DNA from: Nitrososphaeraceae archaeon
GTDB lineage: Archaea > Thermoproteota > Nitrososphaeria > Nitrososphaerales > Nitrososphaeraceae
Direction of reading: 5' to 3'
Assembly: GCA_025922715.1 (NCBI GenBank)
Contig: JAICHH010000035.1
Location: 1 to 13,877, forward strand
DNA length: 13,877 bases
The notes under the pieces are model-generated. The model was not told where the DNA came from, did no database searches, and saw nothing but the letters and a program-made list of their open reading frames with translations. Both the position numbers and the translations under genes were made by a program. Shown piece after piece: positions 1 through 5,829 of this stretch (the first letter of the stretch is position 1; every line of letters begins with the position of its first letter).

Positions 1-138
1 GTTTTTCCAACTGGGACAGTGATAATTGATAAAAAGCTCTTCTTATATTATGGAGGAGCAGATAGCGTATGTTGTGTCGCAAGCGCTAGTATTGATGAAC
101 TAATTGAACATATTTTAAAAGACTCAATAACTGCTTAG
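1..138 (+). CDS. GH130-family glycoside phosphorylase/hydrolase, C-terminal end (5' truncated)
   Basis: The window opens inside a gene whose last 45 codons are read in frame 1 up to a TAG stop. The visible tail contains FPTG, then YYGGAD, then VCCVA, and ends in a short helix (IDELIEHIL). That order matches the final beta-propeller blade of GH130 enzymes, where a YYGaAD motif and a V-x-VA strand precede a C-terminal helix. GH130 enzymes phosphorolyse beta-1,4-mannosyl-glucose or manno-oligosaccharides, and some members hydrolyse beta-1,2-mannosides. The catalytic Asp and the phosphate-binding residues lie upstream of the window, so activity and substrate cannot be judged. A sugar ABC importer follows within about 1 kb, which fits a role in using an imported oligosaccharide. 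A related five-bladed propeller protein of another family remains possible. Confidence 0.7.
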   Translation, partial: VFPTGTVIIDKKLFLYYGGADSVCCVASASIDELIEHILKDSITA

Positions 139-161
139 ATGTTACATACTTACTCTTCTAA

Positions 162-220
162 GTTTAAATCTCAATATTTTAATTGATTTAAACATTAGTA
201 TCTACTTTATTTTTCTTTTC
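162..220 (+). terminator. Stem-loop plus T-rich tract after the GH130 gene
   Basis: A perfect 9-bp inverted repeat, GTTTAAATC at 162-170 and GATTTAAAC at 185-193, is separated by 14 bases. It begins 23 bases after the GH130 stop codon. A strongly T-rich stretch (about 205-218, ctttatttttctttt) follows. Archaeal termination mainly needs the T-rich tract, and the hairpin may stabilise the 3' end. The function is inferred from position and composition. Confidence 0.5.
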
Positions 221-376
221 TGAATATTAATATCAGTTATTAAAATTAACAATCTATAAAAGGCATTTACTCCCATAGATGTCTGGACATTCTTATACTT
301 TTATTCATAGACAATTAATGAAAAAATTTAGGTCTATGGTTTGGTTAAAAAAAATAGATGAAGTCTTAATTATAAA

Positions 377-628
377 TTAAGCAGGAGGAGTATTAGGCGA
401 TACATCTCTAGATGATGCAATATCTTTAGACCTATCCTTTTCTTCTGTTGAATAGTCTATAGATTCTGATTCTATTCCCCTTTGTTTTAGAAAACAATCA
501 TCACAAACCCAATTTCCATTAAAAAATTTACCTAATTTAATTATATTATCATTTTCAACTTTAATAGAAACTATGTCCGTAACTGTTGAACCACATACTT
601 GACAAGGATGTGTATTATGATTGTTCAT
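377..628 (-). CDS. Small zinc-binding protein with two CxxC pairs (83 aa)
   Basis: This is an 83-residue protein starting on ATG. Two CxxC knuckles are visible, Cys9-Cys12 (CQVC) and Cys42-Cys45 (CDDC). Between them lies a stretch predicted to be beta-strand-rich and ending in NGNWVCDDCF. This is the layout of a zinc ribbon. The C-terminal third (about residues 52-83) is acidic and rich in Ser, Asp and Pro, and is probably disordered. I recognise no named family. Comparable one-domain zinc ribbons in archaea are often nucleic-acid- or protein-binding adaptors, but nothing here proves that. A CCTTAAAA box at 651-658 lies 23-30 bases upstream of the ATG, which supports this start and a leaderless mRNA. 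It is on the opposite strand to the GH130 gene and on the same strand as the ABC ATPase gene, but 363 bases separate it from the latter, so it is probably its own unit. Confidence 0.65.
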   Translation of the reverse strand: MNNHNTHPCQVCGSTVTDIVSIKVENDNIIKLGKFFNGNWVCDDCFLKQRGIESESIDYSTEEKDRSKDIASSRDVSPNTPPA

Positions 629-650
629 ATAAAGTATTGATCAAACAAGT

Positions 651-658
651 TTTTAAGG
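651..658 (-). promoter_or_regulatory. TATA-like box of the small zinc protein gene
   Basis: The minus-strand sequence CCTTAAAA lies 30 to 23 bases before the ATG at 628. This is the spacing expected if transcription starts at or next to the start codon. The call is inferred from spacing and composition only. Confidence 0.35.
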
Positions 659-888
659 CTTAAATGATTAATAATAACGTGCAGTCTAATATTTATAACT
701 TTTTTAATAGGATCGATTTTTTTTGAAATTTGGTTTTCGATATTCTGAAATTTTAAGATCCTCCTAGTCTCAAGTTTAAAATTTTATTCCATTGAAATTT
801 CTATTATCCAAAATATAATTTTAGAATTATTATTTTCATTTATTACTTTTATTGAATTCTAAAAGCTAATGATAATATAAAGTTACTG

Positions 889-913
889 CTAAAAAGTTAA
901 ACTTCGTTTAGCT
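889..913 (-). terminator. Hairpin plus T-run downstream of the ABC ATPase gene
   Basis: Read on the minus strand, an 8-bp stem (one G-U pair) at 895-913 closes on a GAA triloop: AGCTAAAC, GAA, GTTTAACT. A TTTT tract follows directly. It lies about 80 bases past the stop codon of the MalK-like gene and faces the right way to terminate that transcript. The 363-base gap at 629-991 otherwise holds only the zinc-protein promoter and the dyad at 972-992. I see no gene in it. Confidence 0.4.
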
Positions 914-971
914 ACTGAATTATGTAACTAATTCAAGGTACAATTTTCAGCATTCTAATATATGAATGGTA

Positions 972-992
972 ATTCGTTCTAAAATAACGAAT
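972..992 (-). repeat. 7-bp inverted repeat at the 3' end of the ABC ATPase gene
   Basis: ATTCGTT (972-978) and AACGAAT (986-992) form a perfect 7-bp inverted repeat with a 7-base loop. Its inner arm touches the last base of the stop codon of the minus-strand ABC ATPase gene. It could fold as a 3'-end hairpin in the mRNA, but no long T-run follows, so a terminator role is less likely than for the element at 889-913. Confidence 0.3.
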
Positions 993-2107
993 CAGAATAA
1001 CCTTTGTTCTGTAAGAGAATCGAAAAAATGTATATTTTTATATTTTACTATCAGATTTAATTCATCGTTTTGTTTATAATTAAAATTATCTGTATTTGAT
1101 GAAACTTTGACTATACTATTATTTTCTAATTTAAATTCATAAATTACCTCATCTCCAAGTAATTCAGTAAATAATAATTTTGCTTTCAAAGATACAGTAT
1201 AAGGTTCATTTTTGTATTTTTTATCATCAATCATAATATCCTTAGGTCTTATTCCTATAACAATTTCAGAAGGTATATTTCCTAATAGTGGTAAATTTAT
1301 ATGTGAAATTTTAATAACAAGTTGAGACGAATAAAGATTAAAATCTTGGGATGTTTGAGATATTCTGAATTTTAGAAAATTCATTGGTGGACTCCCTATA
1401 AAATTTGCAACAAAAAGGTTTGTCGGTTGGTAATATATCTCATGCGGTGAACCTATCTGTTGAATTACTCCTTTGTTCATAACAATAATTTGATCGGCCA
1501 TACTCATAGCTTCTATTTGGTCGTGAGTGATATAGATGGTTGTAATTCCTATTTTCTTTTGTAATTTCCTGATCTCAGTTCTCATTTGCATACGTAATTT
1601 AGCATCCAAATTACTCAGTGGTTCATCCATTAGAAATAATTTAGGTTTCCTAACAAGTGCTCTTGCTAAAGCAACTCTTTGCATTTGACCACCACTCAAT
1701 TCTTTTGGCTTTCGTTTAAGAAACTGAGTAAGTTCCAATAGACTAGCGGTATTCTCAACCTTATTTTTTATTTCATGTTTTGATAATTTTCTCATTTTTA
1801 AAGGAAATGCGATATTATCATATACGCTCATGTGTGGATATAATGCATAATTTTGAAAAACCATCGCCACATCACGATCTTTGGGTGGAAGTTTATTTAT
1901 TAAAATGTTATCAATGTAAATTTGTCCTTCTGTAGGATCGATAAGCCCAGCTATAGATTTTATGATAGTAGTTTTCCCACATCCAGATGGCCCCAAAAGT
2001 ACTAAAAACATTCCTGAATCAATTTCCACCGAAAATTTCGTTACTGCATTCACACTTCCATAACTTTTACTAAGATTTTTGATTTTTATTCTAGACAGAA
2101 AACTCAC
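992..2107 (-). CDS. MalK/UgpC-like ATP-binding subunit of a sugar ABC importer
   Basis: This cytoplasmic ATPase powers the importer encoded by the divergent genes. From the GTG at 2107 the protein has 371 residues. It carries Walker A GPSGCGKT (39-46), Q-loop Gln85, signature LSGGQ (137-141), Walker B LFLMDEP (157-163, catalytic Glu162) and H-loop His195. A C-terminal domain of about 130 residues contains NFIGSPPMN and GIRPKDI, typical of the MalK/MsmX/UgpC regulatory (TOBE/OB-fold) domain of CUT1 sugar transporters. The open frame extends to a TTG at 2158, but the extra 17 residues are outside the conserved family start. A TTAATATT box lies exactly 30-23 bases before the GTG, so I prefer 2107 and a leaderless mRNA. 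It is transcribed away from the solute-binding protein gene, sharing the intergenic region with it. The importer family is clear. The sugar cannot be read from the ATPase. Confidence 0.93.
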   Translation of the reverse strand: MSFLSRIKIKNLSKSYGSVNAVTKFSVEIDSGMFLVLLGPSGCGKTTIIKSIAGLIDPTEGQIYIDNILINKLPPKDRDVAMVFQNYALYPHMSVYDNIAFPLKMRKLSKHEIKNKVENTASLLELTQFLKRKPKELSGGQMQRVALARALVRKPKLFLMDEPLSNLDAKLRMQMRTEIRKLQKKIGITTIYITHDQIEAMSMADQIIVMNKGVIQQIGSPHEIYYQPTNLFVANFIGSPPMNFLKFRISQTSQDFNLYSSQLVIKISHINLPLLGNIPSEIVIGIRPKDIMIDDKKYKNEPYTVSLKAKLLFTELLGDEVIYEFKLENNSIVKVSSNTDNFNYKQNDELNLIVKYKNIHFFDSLTEQRLF

Positions 2108-2129
2108 TAAGTCTACTAAAAGTATATTA

Positions 2130-2137
2130 AATATTAA
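2130..2137 (-). promoter_or_regulatory. TATA box of the MalK-like gene
   Basis: The minus-strand octamer TTAATATT occupies positions -30 to -23 relative to the GTG at 2107. It fits an archaeal TATA box for a transcript that begins at the start codon, and it decides the start over the longer TTG frame. Confidence 0.5.
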
Positions 2138-2187
2138 TTTGTAACAATAAAAACTCAATAAATTAGACTATACAACGGAAAATGCAT

Positions 2188-2202
2188 ATTCTAAAATAGA
2201 AT
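2188..2202. promoter_or_regulatory. Dyad between the divergent sugar-transport promoters
   Basis: ATTCTA (2188-2193) and TAGAAT (2197-2202) form a perfect 6-bp dyad with a 3-base centre. It sits roughly midway between the MalK-like gene start (2107) and the solute-binding protein start (2297). Its left half plus centre, ATTCTAAAAT, recurs at 2289-2298 over the start codon of the binding-protein gene. This is the place for a shared sugar-responsive operator (archaeal TrmB-type regulators act this way), but the motif does not match any operator I know, and short AT-rich dyads arise by chance. Confidence 0.3.
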
Positions 2203-2252
2203 CGTATTCAGTATTAAACAGTTAACCTTAAACTATCATAATTATTAGTAAA

Positions 2253-2264
2253 TAATTAATAATA
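2253..2264 (+). promoter_or_regulatory. Possible TATA box of the sugar-transport operon
   Basis: An AATTAATAATA stretch ends 33 bases before the ATG of the solute-binding protein gene. If it is the TATA box, transcription would start around 2283-2290 and leave a leader of roughly 7-14 bases. Another AT-rich stretch nearby could serve instead, so this is tentative. Confidence 0.3.
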
Positions 2265-2296
2265 GTAGTAGTTGTAACTTCTGTTATAATTCTAAA

Positions 2297-3610
2297 ATGG
2301 CCAAGTTAAAAATTTTAATTACAGTATCTTTTGCAATTTTATTTTTATTTTTTATTTCACCAATGAAGCTTATACCCATTATTGCTCAAGAGGAAATAAC
2401 TCTTACCGCAATCTTTGCCGAACCTAAGGAGCGATGGGATATGCTCTTGGAGAATGCCACAAAGATATTAAATGAGAGGCATCCCGATAAAACTATTAAA
2501 ATCGATTATAGAGTATTACCATATTCTGATACACGAACACAAATCCTTACTGCAATGGCAGGAAAAACCCCTATTGATCTCATTTCATTAGACCAAATAT
2601 GGTTGGGTGAGTTTGCAGAGGCAGGATTTTTATCAGATCTTACATCTAATACACAAAAATGGAACAAGTCCTCTGACTGGTATGTACAAAACTGGGAGGG
2701 CGGATTGTATAATGACCAAGTCAAAGGAATTTGGGCATGGACGGATGTCCGAGCACTATGGTATTGGAAGGATCTGCTGGATAAAGCAGAAATTAATCCT
2801 GACGAGCTAGAGAATTGGGATGGATATATATCTGCATCTAACAAATTAAACCAGTTTCTACAAAAAGATGGAATTCAAGGAATGCATTTAGTAGGTGCTG
2901 CCCACTCACCTGATATGTGGTATCCTTACCTATGGATGATAGGAGGAGAAATACTAGAAAAAAGAGATGGACACCCAACAAAACAAAATTATTGGTACCC
3001 CACCTATAACAGCGATTTTGGTGTTAGAGCTCTTCAATTTTTAAAAGATCAAGTTGATGCTGGAACTAAACCTCAAATCAATCATTACTGGGGTCAAGAA
3101 TTCGCAGATAAGAAATTTGCTATAATGCTTGAAGGATCTTGGCTATTGGGACAATTTGATAAGAACGAATGGGATACATTAAAGGAAAAAATAGGAATGA
3201 TTCCAATGTTTCCGGTACCTAATAGTTCAAATACAAATACTTCTACTTTAATGGGAGGATGGCTCTTAAGTATACCTGAAACCTCTCAAAATAAAGACTT
3301 GTCTTGGGAACTTCTTACTATAATGGTAGAGCCAAATGTTTTGATTCCTATGTTGTTACAACAAGGTTATCTTCCAACTCAAAAAAGCATAGGAGAAGGA
3401 GAATACTCTGCGAAGTTGAAATCAACAATTCCTTATTATGAAGAACTCGTTTCTCTTATTTCATTAGGAAAAGGAAGACCAAATATTCCTGAGTATCCTA
3501 TAGTTGCCGAGCATATAAGAAATGCAATTGAACAGGTATACAATGGAATGGATCCAAAACAAGCATTAGATGAGGCTTCAAAACAATCCGCAAAAGCCTT
3601 GGGTTGGTAG
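2297..3610 (+). CDS. Extracellular sugar-binding protein of an ABC importer (SBP family 1)
   Basis: This 437-residue protein captures the sugar outside the cell and delivers it to the permeases. An N-terminal Lys-containing start and a hydrophobic segment (about residues 5-30, ending IIAQ) form a signal peptide or uncleaved anchor. The mature part has hallmarks of family 1 (MalE/UgpB-like) binding proteins: YSDTRTQILTAMAGKTPIDL near 76-95, WYPYLWMIGGEI near 208-219, a Gly-rich EGSWLLGQF near 279-287, GGWLLSIP near 320-327 and QQGYLPTQKS near 355-364. It is rich in Trp and Tyr, as expected for carbohydrate stacking. There is no lipobox Cys after the hydrophobic segment, so membrane attachment would rely on the N-terminal segment or another route. 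The two permease genes follow 42 and 4 bases after the preceding stops. The sugar is not identifiable from sequence. The GH130 gene nearby hints at a beta-mannoside. Confidence 0.9.
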   Translation: MAKLKILITVSFAILFLFFISPMKLIPIIAQEEITLTAIFAEPKERWDMLLENATKILNERHPDKTIKIDYRVLPYSDTRTQILTAMAGKTPIDLISLDQIWLGEFAEAGFLSDLTSNTQKWNKSSDWYVQNWEGGLYNDQVKGIWAWTDVRALWYWKDLLDKAEINPDELENWDGYISASNKLNQFLQKDGIQGMHLVGAAHSPDMWYPYLWMIGGEILEKRDGHPTKQNYWYPTYNSDFGVRALQFLKDQVDAGTKPQINHYWGQEFADKKFAIMLEGSWLLGQFDKNEWDTLKEKIGMIPMFPVPNSSNTNTSTLMGGWLLSIPETSQNKDLSWELLTIMVEPNVLIPMLLQQGYLPTQKSIGEGEYSAKLKSTIPYYEELVSLISLGKGRPNIPEYPIVAEHIRNAIEQVYNGMDPKQALDEASKQSAKALGW

Positions 3611-3652
3611 TATAATATTTATTTTTATCAAATCATCGTATAACAGAATACA

Positions 3653-4531
3653 ATGTTAATTTTAAAAAGTTTTGAGCCTTATCTTTTTTTATTACCTAGT
3701 ATTATAATATTATTTGTATTCCTTTTTATACCATTGATTTGGAATGTATATATTTCATTACATGATGTGTCCATTCTTACGATAATAAAAGAGTGGAATT
3801 TTGTAGGGTTTAAAAACTTTTATAATATTTTTTCTGATTACAATTTTTACAATTCACTCAAAGTTACATTAGTTTTTGTATGTGGATCTGTCCTGCTTCA
3901 ATTTGGAATTGGACTCTTAATAGCTCTTCTGTTAAATCAACAGATTAGGGCTTCAGGATTATTTAGGACATTGTTTATTATTCCGTGGACAGTATCCACA
4001 GTTATTACAGGTTTCTCATTTAAGTTTCTCTTTGATGATAGTTTTGGAATTATTAACTATGTAATAGAAAAAGTAGGTCTAGAATCTATTGGATGGTTTT
4101 CGGATCCTAATTTAGCCATATGGATCGTTATTGTAGCGAATACTTGGTATGGTGCTCCTTTCACAATATTATTTCTTACCGCAGGATTACTTTCAATTAA
4201 TCCTACACTTTATGAAGCAGCTATTATCGATGGTGCAACCAAGTTTAGAAGATTTTTTTATATCACTCTTCCACTTTTGAAATCTTTCATTTTAACCAAT
4301 TTGATTTTAGTAACAGTTTGGACAATTAACTTTTTTGATTTGCAATTGATTATGACCAATGGGGGTCCCTTATCTTCTACAACAACATTGTCTTTATACA
4401 TGTATAAACAGGCTTTTGAATTTGGATATTTCTCTGAAGGAGCAGCAGTTGGTATATTACTCATCATTATGAACATAGCAGTTGCCTTTGTATATCTTAA
4501 ATTATTCGATGTGAGAAATAAGAAAACATAA
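3653..4531 (+). CDS. MalF/UgpA-like sugar ABC transporter permease
   Basis: This 292-residue integral membrane protein has six predicted hydrophobic segments (around 10-32, 70-95, 103-125, 155-180, 208-228 and 262-283). It is the MalF-type half of the import channel. The cytoplasmic EAA loop that docks on the ATPase is clear at 188-209: EAAIIDGA, then the F-x-x-I-T-LPLL ending. The N-terminus begins directly with the first membrane helix (LFLLPSIIILFVFLFIP), as in short CUT1 permeases that lack MalF's extra periplasmic domain. The ATG at 3653 is the only good start. The 42-base gap after the binding-protein gene is AT-rich (tataatatttattttt) and might contain an internal promoter, but co-transcription is the simplest reading. 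Confidence 0.92.
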   Translation: MLILKSFEPYLFLLPSIIILFVFLFIPLIWNVYISLHDVSILTIIKEWNFVGFKNFYNIFSDYNFYNSLKVTLVFVCGSVLLQFGIGLLIALLLNQQIRASGLFRTLFIIPWTVSTVITGFSFKFLFDDSFGIINYVIEKVGLESIGWFSDPNLAIWIVIVANTWYGAPFTILFLTAGLLSINPTLYEAAIIDGATKFRRFFYITLPLLKSFILTNLILVTVWTINFFDLQLIMTNGGPLSSTTTLSLYMYKQAFEFGYFSEGAAVGILLIIMNIAVAFVYLKLFDVRNKKT

Positions 4532-4535
4532 TAAT

Positions 4536-5420
4536 ATGGAAAATGGATATATCATGAAAAAAAAGCGTACTTCATCGGTATTTGTATCTTCTAAATGGTT
4601 CTTTGCTGAAAAACCAGTTATTTACATATTGTTATTTACATATCTTTTTCTTACTTTGTTACCGCTTGTGTGGGTTCTTTCAACCTCTTTCAAATCCAAT
4701 GAAGAAGCAATTTCTCTTCCACCACAATTTATTCCAACTAATCCTACATTTGATAATTATCTTTTTGTACTTACAGAACCACATATCATGCATAGCCTTT
4801 TTAATAGCTTCCTTGTCAGCATAGGAAGTACCATCCTAAGTGTTGCAATCAGCGCTTTGGGCGGTTATGCCTTTGCTAGATTTCACTTTAAAGGTAAAAA
4901 TATTTTGCTTAGTGTTATTTTAGGACTTTTTATGATCCCAGTTTTAATAAATATTATTCCACTTTATATTATGTTCTCTCAAATAGGGCTATTAAATTCG
5001 CTTATAGGTCTAATACTCACTTTCCAAATTCTAATTATTCCTTTAAATATATTTTTGCTAAAAAGCTATTTTGAAACTATTCCTCGAGAGCTAGAAGAGG
5101 CTGCATTAATAGATGGATGTTCAACGTTAGGAGTACTAAGAAGAATAACTATTCCCTTGTCAATGCCTGGGTTTGCTATTGCTGCAGTCCTAGCATTTAG
5201 ATTCTCTTGGAATGAATTTATACTCCCAATAGTTTTGGCTAATAAACCAGATTCAATAGTTTTTCAGGTCGCATTATATGAATTTGTTTCTCTATATGGT
5301 ATTGAATGGGGTTATCTAACTGCTGGAATAAATATCGCAATAATTCCAATTTTAGTATTGATGTTAATTTTTCAAAAACAAATGATCAGCGGACTCACAT
5401 TAGGGGCTATTAGACATTAA
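4536..5420 (+). CDS. MalG/UgpE-like sugar ABC transporter permease
   Basis: This is the second membrane subunit, 294 residues with six predicted helices (about 28-50, 88-112, 122-146, 150-176, 211-234 and 262-287). It pairs with the MalF-like protein. The MalG-type signatures are visible: FKSNEEA near 52-58, NSFLVSIGST near 90-99, LGGYAFARFHFKGK near 108-121, an EAA loop at 188-212 (EEAALIDGCS... ITIPLSMPG), and SWNEFILPIVL near 224-234. The ATG at 4536 lies 4 bases after the upstream stop. A second ATG at 4554 gives MKKKRTSS and would remove six residues. Tight spacing indicates one operon with the binding protein and the MalF-like gene. A T-rich stretch right after the stop (5421-5432, atttttatttaa) may end the transcript. 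Confidence 0.92.
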   Translation: MENGYIMKKKRTSSVFVSSKWFFAEKPVIYILLFTYLFLTLLPLVWVLSTSFKSNEEAISLPPQFIPTNPTFDNYLFVLTEPHIMHSLFNSFLVSIGSTILSVAISALGGYAFARFHFKGKNILLSVILGLFMIPVLINIIPLYIMFSQIGLLNSLIGLILTFQILIIPLNIFLLKSYFETIPRELEEAALIDGCSTLGVLRRITIPLSMPGFAIAAVLAFRFSWNEFILPIVLANKPDSIVFQVALYEFVSLYGIEWGYLTAGINIAIIPILVLMLIFQKQMISGLTLGAIRH

Positions 5421-5494
5421 ATTTTTATTTAATTAGAATAGAAGTATAATAATTAGTATATTATAGTGGTATTAATTTATTCTCGTTTAATAAT

Positions 5495-5524
5495 ATTAGT
5501 AACTAATTTATTGTCTATAGACAA
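5495..5524. promoter_or_regulatory. Two adjacent palindromes over the promoter of the 41-aa gene
   Basis: ATTAGT-A-ACTAAT (5495-5507) and the perfect 14-bp palindrome TTGTCTATAGACAA (5511-5524) lie 3 bases apart. They sit directly in front of the micro-protein ATG at 5536. A TATA-like AATTTATT (5505-5512) bridges them and lies 31-24 bases before that ATG, so a protein bound to either palindrome would interfere with TBP or with the transcription start. This is operator-like architecture. The regulator is unknown. Confidence 0.4.
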
Positions 5525-5535
5525 AGGTAATCAGT

Positions 5536-5661
5536 ATGCTAGAAGATAAAAAAGCAGAAAATACTAAAAAAAAAGAAAATAGCAAAGACATTGAAGATGA
5601 CCAGGAACTTAAGGAAGAGTTAAATGAGTGGGAAGTAGAATCTACTGAAGCAGGGGATTAA
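5536..5661 (+). CDS. Highly charged micro-protein, 41 aa, function unknown
   Basis: An ATG at 5536 opens 41 codons to a TAA. The product is almost entirely Lys, Glu, Asp and Asn in its first 30 residues (MLEDKKAENT, KKKENSKDIE, DDQELKEELN) and ends around WEVESTEAGD. The central part looks like a short amphipathic helix (QELKEELNEWEVE) with a single Trp. There is no Cys, no signal peptide and no membrane segment. I do not recognise a family. Support for a real gene comes from a TATA-like box at the leaderless spacing, two palindromes over the promoter, and amino-acid composition unlike a random AT-rich frame. It stands alone between the sugar-transport operon and aconitase. A chance ORF cannot be excluded without homologues. 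Confidence 0.5.
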   Translation: MLEDKKAENTKKKENSKDIEDDQELKEELNEWEVESTEAGD

Positions 5662-5782
5662 CAATCTCTGAACAAATGGTCAAACAATAATAGTTAATTA
5701 TAATTTAATTAATCGTTAAATTATTATCATTATGTATATTATCCAAAACACTTGTAATTACATTTAAAAAATATACAGTGAT

Positions 5783-5800
5783 TAAGAAATTTCTTATATT
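5783..5800 (+). promoter_or_regulatory. Aconitase promoter: TATA box overlapped by a 14-bp palindrome
   Basis: TTATATT at 5794-5800 is a good archaeal TATA box, 30-36 bases before the aconitase ATG, which predicts a short leader of a few bases. The perfect palindrome TAAGAAATTTCTTA (5783-5796) overlaps its upstream edge, where the BRE element would be. A bound repressor or activator here would control TFB/TBP access. The palindrome is seen directly. The regulatory role is inferred. Confidence 0.4.
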
Positions 5801-5829
5801 CGTATGACATAAGTAATAATGTAAAAAAC

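Noticed and set aside
306..338. CATAGAC ... GTCTATG inverted repeat
   Set aside because: Seven-base arms with a 19-base loop in AT-rich non-coding DNA, with no T-run or promoter alignment. It shares GTCTATAG-like letters with the palindrome at 5511-5524, but the match is too short to call a shared operator.
2108..2158. N-terminal extension of the MalK-like protein to a TTG at 2158
   Set aside because: The added residues overlap the probable TATA box at 2130-2137 and lie outside the family's conserved start. GTG 2107 fits better.
2506..2844. Minus-strand open frame of 112 codons
   Set aside because: It lies wholly inside the sugar-binding protein gene and has no family motif, so it is a shadow of the real reading frame.
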